DNA of 64,000 nt, from positions 3,240,648 through 3,304,647 of the forward strand of contig CM073329.1 in the NCBI GenBank assembly GCA_037043015.1, read 5' to 3'. This document shows, one piece after another, positions 1 to 10,571 of the stretch (positions within the stretch are counted from its first letter, which is position 1; each line of letters starts with the position of its first letter). This DNA comes from Bryum argenteum (lineage: Eukaryota > Streptophyta > Bryopsida > Bryales > Bryaceae). Made by a program: the position numbers and the translations under genes. The notes beneath the pieces were generated by a model. That model had not been told where the DNA came from. It saw only the letters and a program-made list of their open reading frames with translations, and made no database searches.

Positions 1-121
1 CTACGAGGAGTTAAAAAAAAAAACAAAAAAAAACATGAAATCGTAATTTTATAAGTTTGTGAACATGTTCATGCTTAGGTTGAGATATTTGGGAGATTCT
101 GTGATTAGTTTTAAGATTTTT

Positions 122-410
122 GGGTAAGGGCATGATATGGGTACCCCCTCCAAAAATAGTGTGATTTTTTGGAATTACTTTTTTGGTAAAAAAAAATATT
201 GAAAATTTATTTTAACCAGATGGTATTATAGGTGACATGGCTATAGTTGTATACATGGGGTTAAAAAGGAATTTCTGGCACATATATAATGTTAATATAT
301 ACGTGCCAGAAATATGTATGTGCCAGAAATATTATAATTTCTGGCACAATTACACATAGGTCACGCATAATGAGACGAGCCTTGGGGGTACCCATATCAT
401 GACCTTACCC
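122..410. mobile_element. Small inverted-repeat transposon (MITE-like)
   Basis: The two ends are inverted copies about 27 bp long. The left end starts GGGTAAGGGCATGATATGGG and the right end is its near-exact reverse complement, ending at 410. The interior has no coding potential. It carries four alternating copies of TTTCTGGCAC and its complement between about 268 and 345, so the single strand could fold into nested hairpins. T-rich sequence flanks both ends, so the target duplication is ambiguous and the superfamily is not assigned. Confidence 0.65.
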
Positions 411-2786
411 TTTTGGTGTGTTTTGGGATATTTTGGAGGTGTGGAGAAGCAATGTCATGATATTTGTTGAGGAAAAGGATTAGCCCCCAACGTATAGGAA
501 TGCCTTTTTGATGGTTTCAATATGTTTAAATTTGGATGAGAGTTCGGAGAATTGGTATATGTTTTTTGGGGTAATATTCAAAAATGAGAGAAACAAATTA
601 TTGAGCTTCAAAGTAAAGGGCATTGCAATTAGAGTTGTTTGGAATGATAGGTGAATCCCTCATCTAAATTTTGATAAATAGCAAACAAACTTTTTGATTG
701 AAAATCATTCGAAGATTTTTTTATGGCATTCCTTGGTCTTGGTTTTTGAGTGATCATTAACATATTGCACACAAGCATAAACATAAATTTAAATTATATC
801 TTGTAGGAGATAAATTATGGTCCTCTCCCCCATTTGATCATTTAAATTGTTTCCGAGAGAAATTATACATGAAGAAAAATAAATAATAATAATAAAAATA
901 AATGGTGCGATTGAAATTGGCAAGATTTTTCTACAATTTATGGTGCTTTGTCGTTCTCATTATTTAAGATCCATAAGAATATAATATAATGTATTTTAAT
1001 CTTCATGCATATATGTAAATTTACTTGTTCCAATTAATTATATGACACATGTTTACGAGTAACAATTTGAGTATGTCTAACCAAGGAAATTTCTAGGATA
1101 GTTGGAGCGCAAAGGAATAAAGTACCCTATAGACTCAAAAGTATTTGTTGCTAGTGTGATTTTTAAGGAATATCTATGCATGTTTCAATCAATCGTGGAT
1201 GATTCTATTCAACTTGATGAACATATCTATTTGGTTCCATCGTTTCACATTCACATTGTAATTTTATTTTTTATAGAAATATTCATAACCAAATCACCAT
1301 TTTGAGTTCCAAAGGGCCCTAAGTCAAAATAATTACCAATTCTACCTGAACTAGTGACTAAATATAGGTTTTAAAGATAAGATTTTACGGCTGGCAATGT
1401 AAGAACAATTAAAAATTTGCTTCACACTCTGGGAAGTGCATAGAGGTAGAAATTACAGTTTTGAGGTTTCAAAATTCAAAAACACACAAGGAAATTTAGG
1501 GAGTTAAGGATAAACTAAAAGTTAAAAATGAGCAATAATTCAATCGTCCCCAACCCTAAATATGCTCAATTGAAGAGTTCATAATATTTTCATCTCATTT
1601 TGGTGAACAATAAAAAGAAAAAAGAAAACCAAATTCACCACAAAGGTGGAAAAAATTCAGATGAAGTATTTTCTCAAAACCCTAAATTAAAACCCCATTT
1701 GCTAGATTGCTCAATTGATTGGGCCACATAAGTTGGTACTTGGATGCAATCATAATCTTGACATGTATGTACACATCAATTGAGTATGGACAATGGGCAT
1801 CCCAAAACCAATACAACATGATAGTATGGAATTGCAACTCAAAAAATTTACTTGAGTGGCGTTACACGCTCTCGATTAACTTGAGCAACTACCTCGAGAG
1901 ACAAAACCAACTTCGTGCTCGACCGGGATTTAGGACGATGGCTAATTCCAAGAATTATTGAATGGAATTTCCTCTTTGCCTAACTTTCATTATTTGTATG
2001 TTATCTTTGTCGAGGAAATGGTATAAGAAGGTAAGGGTGGATGCATATCAAACCAATCGTTTAAAGAGCTTTGAACCTTTTTTTGGGCCGATGTGAATAG
2101 AGTGTTTGTTTAGCCTATTCTTGCGTTTGATTTTAGAGTTTTGATTAGTAGTAGCCTTGGAACTATTGAGCTTGATCCAAATTTTAACGGGTTACTTTTG
2201 CGTAATTTTATTGTTTGAGAGGGATTTTCTCGGAAAGGTTGTAATTTAATTTATCCTCTTTGGATTAGGGTAAAGAGATAAAAAAAATTCACAAAATTTA
2301 GGTTGGCAAGCTCATTAAGTAGTGGCAAGGTGTATCTGTTTTTAAAAAATATGCTAAGTATCTTGGAAATGAGACACGATGGGATCATGGTTTTTGGATT
2401 CATCGTGCTATATTTATGAAATTGGAAGATGGAGTATTCTCTGTAAACTAACTAATATTGCACTCTCTCATGTCTAAACCCTAGGTAGATAGAAATTTGA
2501 AGTTGGAAACTATAATGTACCTCCTACTTGAATGCCCATAGTGTGCGCTTTTTGATGTTGTGTGATTGTTGAGCCTCCTACCTTATTGCAAGGCTAGTAT
2601 AAGTAACTAATCTCTTCTAAGCTACACATAGGACATGAAGAAAATCCTCATGAGGTTTATGAAAATCAAGAAAAGAAAACGTGAAGTTGTATATAATCTT
2701 CCAACTTGACATTGTGAGATTCATCAACATACATAGTGAGTACATAGGGGATACACATAAATCATCCTACTCCCTTTAGATGCCTT
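411..2786. other. AT-rich spacer, no supported gene
   Basis: Only short frames occur, for example at 1102-1305 and 1719-1961. None has a recognisable domain, a consistent splice structure or codon bias different from its surroundings. The stretch probably holds old transposon debris. Confidence 0.5.
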
Positions 2787-3240
2787 ACTAGTATGCCTTG
2801 TGGCGTTGCCATACTGAAATGAATGCTTGGAAATTGGTAAGTCTTATAAATGTTCCCATCTCGAACATTGTCCATGTCCTTGTCCCAAATCTTATTCTTC
2901 TTAACCCAATTTCAAACCCTGTTTTTGTTTTTGTGCCTATCCGACCGAACTTTGCTAAGAGTGAGAGTCAAATAGGCTTCTCAATCCACTTTTTTTTACT
3001 TTTTTTAGCTTTTGAAAATTGGTTCAATTTTGCAATGTCTAAATTTTTTGGGACCATGAATACTTTGAAATTTCATATTTTGCAATCTTTATGTCAGAGT
3101 GGTGCTTTAGTTGTTAATGACACTCTTATAAAAATGTGTGCTTCTAATGAAACCCCCGGCGCCCTAATCCAACCGGCTATCTCTAAGATCTTGTTGAGAA
3201 CGCAAGCATCCAACCACTTAGCCACCCAAACAAAAATGTG
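2787..3240. repeat. Dispersed repeat copy (family with ACTAGTATG..GCGTTGCC head)
   Basis: It opens with ACTAGTATGCC..GGCGTTGCC. The body (about 3050-3210) resembles 5840-6005 and 6106-6290: an 'aatactt..aaattt' stretch, then 'aaaaa.gtgtgcttc', then 'ccctaatcc'. The three copies are strongly diverged. The open frame at 2798-3241 lies inside the repeat and is not treated as a gene. Confidence 0.5.
3150..3235 (-). repeat. tRNA-like (possible SINE head) segment
   Basis: Read on the minus strand, it contains TGGCTAAGTGG, an exact match to the pol III A-box consensus TRGCNNAGYGG. About 45 bp further on is GGTTGGATTAGG, a weak B-box. The tRNA arms cannot be completed, so this looks like a tRNA-derived repeat or a decayed tRNA rather than a working tRNA gene. 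Confidence 0.3.
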
Positions 3241-3887
3241 ACTCAAATATATAAATATGTATTAAATTTACTATAAATAGGACATAAATCATAATAATTT
3301 GACGTTATAAATATCTCATGTAGTTGTCAATGTGAAGATTTCAATCTTATTGTATTGACATGCAAAATCACTCGTGTAAAAGATTGTACAACACTTTTCA
3401 AACAATTTGTGCTAATGCACTAGTACTTTTTCAATAGACTTGAAGGTGCTGATATTTTTTGAAAAATAAATATCTAAAAACATAATTAAATTATATTTAT
3501 GTTGAGTGAAGATTAGCATGATTGCTTTGCATGATTAAAAGAATGCATCAAAAGTGAACCATTAGAGGAATCAAATACTTTGAGAATGTAATTTACATGT
3601 GCTATGAAGAGTTAAATTCCTAACACGTAAACATTCTCCTAATCATTGTACAACAATATAACACAAGATACTTTCCTCATACAATAAGAAAGAATATGCT
3701 TCAAGAATCTAAACTGAGCAAGCCAAGTGTTATTGACAACCTAAATAATTTGTAATTCTAAAAGTTCAATCCAAATTGGGGTCAATTATTATACATCAAA
3801 CAACTTATTCCAAGGTGGCTCTCATAGAGGGTCATAGTAGCTACTCAAACATAATAAAATTACATACAAAAAATGACAAACATAGCA

Positions 3888-3889
<2 letters not shown>

Positions 3890-3940
<51 letters not shown>
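3890..3940. repeat. (AT)n microsatellite
   Basis: About 25 uninterrupted AT units. The frame running through it is not a gene. Confidence 0.95.
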
Positions 3941-3942
<2 letters not shown>

Positions 3943-4802
3943 TAGAACTTTCGAAGTTGTAGAAAGTAACGTGTAGTATACAAGCTCTTCTTTCCTCTAT
4001 ACTCTAGCTATTCCATATTTTATTTATTTTAAATTAAAAATGGTATTGATGACGTCATTTTGATATCAATAATGCTTCAAAAGAAGGAATTAGTATGATA
4101 CTATAATCAAGTTTACTTACTACTCCATATAACTTCAGGAAATCCAAACATTGTCTTTCCTAATTCATACAAACATTAAAAGAAATATTGTTTAAAATTC
4201 TCTAGAAATTCTCAAGAATGCAAATTAGAAAAAAATATTGAAGTATTTAAAAATCTCACGTGGGGTAGCCCCATGACACACACTTCATTGTATCCTTGTA
4301 TGCTAAAATGTCATCAACAATGGGTCTATTTGATTTGGATCAATGAGTTTTCTTTAAGAGAATTTAGGTATGTCCAACAAAAAGTGTTTGATTCGAGTGT
4401 CATCTAAGTTTCCAAACTATACAAGTTTATGATTAATAGAAGCACTACAATCTGCTTCATAACTATGAAATACCTTTTAAAATGACACATCAAGTACAAT
4501 ATTTTGATATATATTGAGAAATATTCACACCTTTGCATAGATACCTATTGGCTAATTTTAGTAAATCCTTGTTTATTTAGGAAGACAATGAATAAACCGA
4601 TATATTAGAGTTACTTGTAAATTGACAAAACATATTTATCCTTTTTCTAGACCTCTCTTATTAAGACCTTATCTAAATTTTAAATAATTGCAACAAAATC
4701 TTTATTCACTATAGATTATATGAAACTATGAGACTCTCAAAATAAATGCAAAAAAATAAAATCTATATTTTTAGTTCAAAAGTCATATTAGGTTTTGTTG
4801 CC

Positions 4803-4840
4803 TTAACCCCTAAATGCCCAAGAGGGGTCTCGAGCGAGGT
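4803..4840. repeat. One-sided TTAA-CCCYTAAAYGCCCAAG transposon end
   Basis: TTAA at 4803-4806 is followed by CCCCTAAATGCCCAAGAGGG. This matches the left ends of the TTAA-flanked MITEs at 15454 and 36833. No matching right end was found nearby, so this is a fragment or a diverged copy. Confidence 0.45.
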
Positions 4841-5371
4841 AAGACAAATTCTTCCAGAGTGCCTTAAATGAAACTGAAGGTACGCTATATAGATCTCAAC
4901 TATACAATCTTGTAGTAGACTTGTTCTAGGTCATGAGGATCAAATTTGGTGTCATGAGGCCTCATAGATTTTGAGATCAACATATTAGCACTCAAAGAAG
5001 ATCACAATATCTCATCACTTTTACTTCGAAGTGAAAATTTTTCTACAAAACCTATTGCAATGAATAATTACGGACTTGAAAGTTGTTTATCTTCAACTCA
5101 ATAAGATTTATAGACAAAAAGGGCCCACCAAAAAACTTTATTGGCTTAAATAATAGCCTTGCAATGGTAAAGACTGCCAAAACTCTTACAAAGGAAAAAT
5201 AGTCCATATCTACACCCCTTACACTCAACTCCTTGCCTTATCTTCAAAAGACCATTTGTTTTTGAAGGTTTCACCACTAAAACATGACTATGATTGGAAT
5301 CCATCCCAAAAAACAAAGTGGAAACTCAACGACGGATAACGGAGATATAGGTCCTCAAAAATCATTCATTT

Positions 5372-5745
5372 TTCACTTTTTCATTGTGGAAACATCATTG
5401 CAAATTCATTACCAAAAGTTTGTTGATCAAAATCTCCAGTTACAAAGTTGTTGGATTTCATCTTGAAATCCTACTTATGCAAACAAATTCATGAAAAACT
5501 AAAGTAAATTTCATAAAAATTTGCTTGCAATGGTAAAACATGCCTAATGTTTGAGAACCCAAAAATATGAGCTGCCTTCACTAAAATGCATGCCATTAAT
5601 TCATACTTCAATGCATGGGTATGCAATTTTTACCAATCTTGATTTGGGACCCAATCTAAGTGATTTTGTCCAAAACAAGCTCCGGATAAAGAAGTTATGG
5701 CTCTTTAAAGGTTGTGTGATTTTCAACATCTTTGGCATTTAGGGT
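5372..5745 (+). repeat. Dispersed repeat family, copy 1
   Basis: About 350 bp shared in the same orientation with 30896-31215, 57765-58260 and 63300-63700. Shared blocks include 'acaaagttgttgg.tttcatcttga', 'cttgcaatggtaaaacatgc' and, near the end, 'aagaagttatgg.tctt'. It has no coding signal. The frames at 5284-5466 and 5551-5742 fall inside it and are not believed. Confidence 0.6.
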
Positions 5746-5783
5746 TAAGATTGTGGATTTTATTTTTTGTTGTTGAATATTCT

Positions 5784-6036
5784 ACTAGTACGACCCCGTA
5801 GCGTTGCCATGCTTATACAAACAGATTCAAAAATTTATGTCTTCAGAAATACTTGGAATTTTAATATCTTGAGATCCGTTGGCCGGAATCGCGATTCGAT
5901 TGTTGGCCACACCTCTACAAAAAAAACCCGCTTCTAGCAACACTTCATGTGCCTCGATCTCAGTGGTTGTGCCCTAAATCATAATGTCATCCGTAAAATA
6001 AAATAAATTAAAAGAAACTACTTGCGTTAAGAATAG
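5784..6036. repeat. Dispersed repeat copy, first of a head-to-tail pair
   Basis: It starts ACTAGTACGACCCC..GCGTTGCC and is followed directly by a second copy at 6037. Both are diverged relatives of the copy at 2787. The head motif resembles the termini of short plant elements carrying 'tactagtatgacccg'. Confidence 0.5.
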
Positions 6037-6300
6037 ACTAGTATGACCCGCGGCGTTGCAAGAGGTATATTGTCTATAATTAGGTCATTATGTAATTTTT
6101 GGTGATTTGGAGGCCATAAATACTTCAAAATTCAATATCACAGAACGTGTCAACTCGTTTTGCAATCCGATTGATTTAAACAACTTTACAAAAAAGCGTG
6201 CTTCCATTGACACCTCATGCAACCCAATCCGACTCGCAGTTCCCAAGATTACAACGTCACTCGCAAAACAAAACAAACTAAGGTAGACAATGCTAAATCC
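6037..6300. repeat. Dispersed repeat copy, second of a head-to-tail pair
   Basis: It starts ACTAGTATGACCCGCGGCG. The body at 6106-6290 aligns with 5840-6005 and 3050-3210. The overlapping frames at 6088-6306 (-) and 6217-6489 (+) are by-products of the repeat. Confidence 0.5.
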
Positions 6301-8030
6301 GTGCATCTCCTTAAACCGCCCACTCTAGATTCTTGCCTACTTTCTAGATTTCACGTAGAAGGATGTACCTCATGTGCACATGAAGCATGTGAATGGTTTC
6401 AGGTAATGTGGTACATATCTCTTATAAAAATATTATGTATTTTCATAAGTGCTTTAAAAATATTACAAATATCGAAACTTCTTCATTAATTTGTATCTAT
6501 ATTTGAAGAATATTGATTCACATATTCCAAGTTTCCAACTATAGTGTAGTCCTTAAATGCACATTTTGTTAATTGTTTACCTTACCTGCCTTAAGTAGTA
6601 GATGACTTGTTGCAAACTTCCGGAGCCAATTGTTTTGTGTGTGACTTTAAAAAATGCAATCACTTTGTCTACCTCCAACTTTTCGTAGTAAAAAAGGTGC
6701 TTCTATTTTCACTTAAGTCTCACTTATTGAGCTAAATAGGATGAAGTAGTTATTGTCTTATTGGTCATCCTTTTAAAAACATGAAAACTTCAAAAGTTGT
6801 TGTACAGTATAAACACCATGATCTCTCAAAAGTCATAAGAAGGGTCACTTATAATCATTCTATGTTCTACACAATACTGCCACATTACTTTCTAGCACCT
6901 CTTGGTAGTTAGTGCAATAGTGCCGCGCAAGGACATGCCTCTTTGGCACTTTTCTCAAATTCTCTTTTAGTCATCTTTTAGTTCACTTGCATGGTATAAG
7001 TGTATAACGTAAGTCAAATGAAGGGTCCCTTGAGGCAACTCCTTATTTCAAACTTGCCCTAATCACGATCCTTATTTTTATTGTTTTTTGTAAATGGCGG
7101 ATTATTTGTGTACCTGCCCATAAATATTGTTACTCCTCATAATACTAATATTTTAGAAAATGGTAGGTAGACCCAAATTTGTAATCTATGTTCAAGAGAG
7201 ATGGTCTTTTCAACAATAAATATAAAGTTATAGTGCTTGCTAAAAATCAACAGTCAAAATAAATCCAAGCAATGTAGTTACAATGAAACACTTGGATATT
7301 TAAATCTTCTTAGATCTATATGGTAAGGGAAAATAAATAATTCTTGGTGAAACTTTTCATACTAGTATACTACAAGATTCTAAGCAACCTAAAAAATCTC
7401 TCAACGACTTTCCATAGAAGTCAAGCTTCCTACCCCCTTGGGTCTTTGGAAGTTGCACATGTACTGTACATTATAATATTGTCTTCATGTTGTAAATAGC
7501 AAGTCAAATATTCTCGTCTGACAATATTGCGTCCAACACACACCAAAAAACTCCTTCAAAAATTCAAACCTCGAAAGGTCGTCTACCATGATTCATAAGT
7601 ACGGTATCTCAAGAGATAATAACAAATTTTTGTTGTTTATTGAAATCGATTGACAACTGTGCACCTTCTATTGGTTACTGACTTCACGATTACTTTGAAT
7701 GATGAAAGGCTCTCAAGAAAGATTGTGGCTTTAGGTTGGTAAGAAAAACAACCCTCATGTTTATGACAAAGAATTGATATACAAAGTTACATCATATATT
7801 CCAATTGCTATGCCAACATGGTCCTCACCGCCTTCAACCACTCAACTACTACAAAGCATTTATAAATCTCATTGAACCCTCATATATAGCCCATTGGAAT
7901 AAGGAGAGGTCACTTGCCTCTAAAGCACTAGCTAAGACCTAGCAAACCATTCACCTAATAGGGATCTCACCATTGGTATTATGAACTATAGACACAAAGA
8001 TCTTTAAGTATACATAAAATAAACACCTCG
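6301..8030. other. Spacer, no supported gene
   Basis: AT-rich sequence in which I see no domain, splice-consistent frame or structured repeat. Confidence 0.45.
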
Positions 8031-8510
8031 TTCACGCTGGCCTCAAATTAAGCTTGAAGTTCTTCTTAACAAACAAATGATAGGCTGTAATTGTTACCCC
8101 GTGCAACCAAAAAATAATTCCTAACTACAAACACAAACATCGAAATGAACACTCCGTTCACGCCAGCCTCAAATTAAGCTTGAATTTCTTCATAACAAAC
8201 AAATGATAGACTGTAATTGTTACCCCATGCAACCAAAAAATAATTCCTAACTACAAACACAAACATCTCTTAAAAGTATACATGAAACAAACACTCCGTT
8301 CACAACAACCTCAAATTAAGCTTGAAGTAGTTCTTCTCAACAAACTAATGATAGGCTGTAATTGTTACCCCGTGCAACCAAAAAATAATTCCTAACTACA
8401 AACACAAACATCAAAATGAAAACTCCGCTCAAGCCAACCTCAAATTAAGCTTGAAGTTCTTCTTAACAAACAAATGATAGGCATTGATTGTTACGCCATG
8501 CAACCAAAAA
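8031..8510. repeat. Tandem repeat, four units of about 126-142 bp
   Basis: Units begin near 8031, 8157, 8299 and 8428. Each has 'ttcacgc..gcctcaaattaagcttgaa', then 'aacaaacaaatgata', then 'tgtaattgttaccccgtgca', then 'aataattcctaactacaaac'. The last unit is truncated. The first 40 bp of the unit resemble single copies at 23279-23335, 39314-39365 and, inverted, 46930-46985. Confidence 0.85.
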
Positions 8511-8889
8511 TGCCATTCACTCTTACCACAGATGCTTTCAGTACACAAAAGCTAGGTACCTACTGGTAATAAAAGCTTGCAAAGGCTGCTTGCAAGGCAT
8601 GTCATGTAAGAAGCATGATAAATGGTAACAAATGCACCAAAATTCCCTGGAGAGAGATCTAGTGACTAGTGAAAATTGGGCGGAGAGAAGAGACTATACT
8701 ACTACTCTAACTGAATTTCAAAATGGGGCATGGCAATTGGGGAGTTTCACAGTCCCTCCCTCCAGTTATAAAGTGATGATGCAAAGGGCAGGGGGGAGGG
8801 GAGGGTCTGTCCTTGGCACTACAAGTACTGATCCCTTCCCTGCACGCTCTCAAGTGGTACCACTGGAGTTTTACGTACCTACCTACAAC

Positions 8890-10571
8890 CGTGGTCCCAC
8901 GCGGTCATGGGCGCTTCTTCCTCCCCTTCCTTTTTTTCCCTCCCTCTCTCTCCTCCTCTCTCTTCGATCACTGCGGTGCATTCAGCTCAACACCCGAAAC
9001 ATCATGCAACAAACAAACTAAAACCATCACCTCATTATCATCCTCATTCTCCCCTTCCCTATTAAGTTTCAGTTCTGCCATTTTGCAATTCAGTCATTGA
9101 ATCGATCCTTCAGCGAGCTACTGTCTGCACGTCCTCGTTCCTGATCCGGAGGTAGTGCTTGCTCATTATTCACTTCCTGGTTGGAACCCAATTGTTCTCA
9201 TATCGTGGGTTTGTGTGTTGATATGATTGTTGTTTTTTGCGGTTTCGGATTGGGGAGATTAAGAATTTGCGTGCGCATGAGGTTCTTGGTTGTGTGTGTG
9301 ATTCGGCGTTAGTGTGTGGTTGTTCGGCTGAGGAATTATGTGTGGTGATTGGCCTTGAGGTGGGGGTTATAAGATATGAGTGACGGTGTGTTGATATTCG
9401 GTGATTACGCAAGCTTACGAGTCGTTGTTCGTAACCAACTTTCTTGGTTATGAGAGCTGGTTCGAGTGTTTTACGTAACAATTCAAACGATCAGTAAGAA
9501 TTTATACGTGTGAGGTTTGTGAGTCTAGTTTAATGAGTACGTAACTTGTGATGAATTAAAACGGGCTGAGTATGCACGTATGTATCTTCATGTGTTGTTG
9601 TTACGGGAAGTCTTTGATGTGTGTCATCGAAATTGGAGCGATTTGATCAGGCGGTGCTGGCTATTCCCTAGCTGTGACGTAGCCATTCTTACGTACAATT
9701 ACAAGGTACTACAGACAGTAGAGTTTCACAGTCTTCCCTGTCTCTGTCGTTTCTCGATTTGCAGGGTCAGGGTTTTTCCCCTCTCGGTGTCGACAGACAT
9801 TCTCTCTGCGTAAACGCGATATTAAGTAGAACTGTACCTCTGAGATAAGTATACGTTGACAGACGCCGTTTGCGGAGTAGTTGCGATCTAAGATTGTAAC
9901 CCTTGGTAGATCGACGTTGTCATAGAGGTGGACTGCGCTCGTACTTACTCGCTGATGCGATTTGTTGAGATGGGATTTACTCGTTCAGTAATTCCGAATG
10001 CACGTCTGGCATGAAGGAGAGCGCACACTACTTCGCAGGTATAGATCAGAACAGCAAAATCTCTTCAGATGAGGACAGTGAGAGCGGCCGTCCTCAACTG
10101 CTCTGTGCGAGATTTCGCCGCTGTATGTAAGGGTTTCGTTGAGCATAGGCTTCGTTCCGCTGGCCGTAATTCAGTAATGTGAAGGGCTTACAACTGACTC
10201 ACGGAGTAGTATTCTGTTCAGTATCGCACATGGTTAATACTGAGGACCGAGCAGTTGTTGCTACGGTAGAGAGGCGAAAAGGTAGGACGGAAGCCTGTCA
10301 GTGGGGAAGCTTACCAGAAACTGAACTGAGCGCTATTAAGTGGAACTGCAAGGTAAGTTTGAAGGCTCCGTCGAGTCGCTTTCGCGCGCTTAATAATTTT
10401 CCAATTCCTTCGAGGCTGAGATCTGGACACGAGATAGCACTCCTTTCGCACGGCTATAGGTCGATTCGTGGAATATGTATCAGCAGGATTCTTCTTGTCA
10501 GAGATCAGGACTTGAGGTTCAGAACACTGGAGTATAACATAATTTGTCTCGCCTTGTTTGTTTCAGGAATC
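8890..10571 (+). promoter_or_regulatory. Probable promoter and intron-containing 5' leader of the PHD gene
   Basis: A dense CT tract at about 8915-8965 (a Y-patch-like core promoter feature in plants) opens a stretch with no believable coding exon. A textbook 3' splice site (T-rich tract, then TTTCAG) ends at 10565, only six bases before the chosen ATG. A donor-like GGAG|GTAGTG lies at about 9150. I infer at least one non-coding 5' exon and a leader intron. Transcript ends are not visible from sequence. Confidence 0.4.

Noticed and set aside
2798..3241. 147-codon frame
   Set aside because: It lies fully inside a dispersed repeat with diverged copies that do not keep the frame open.
8031..8510. 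CRISPR-like array
   Set aside because: The whole 126-142-bp unit repeats, with no short constant repeats and unique spacers, and the genome is a plant.
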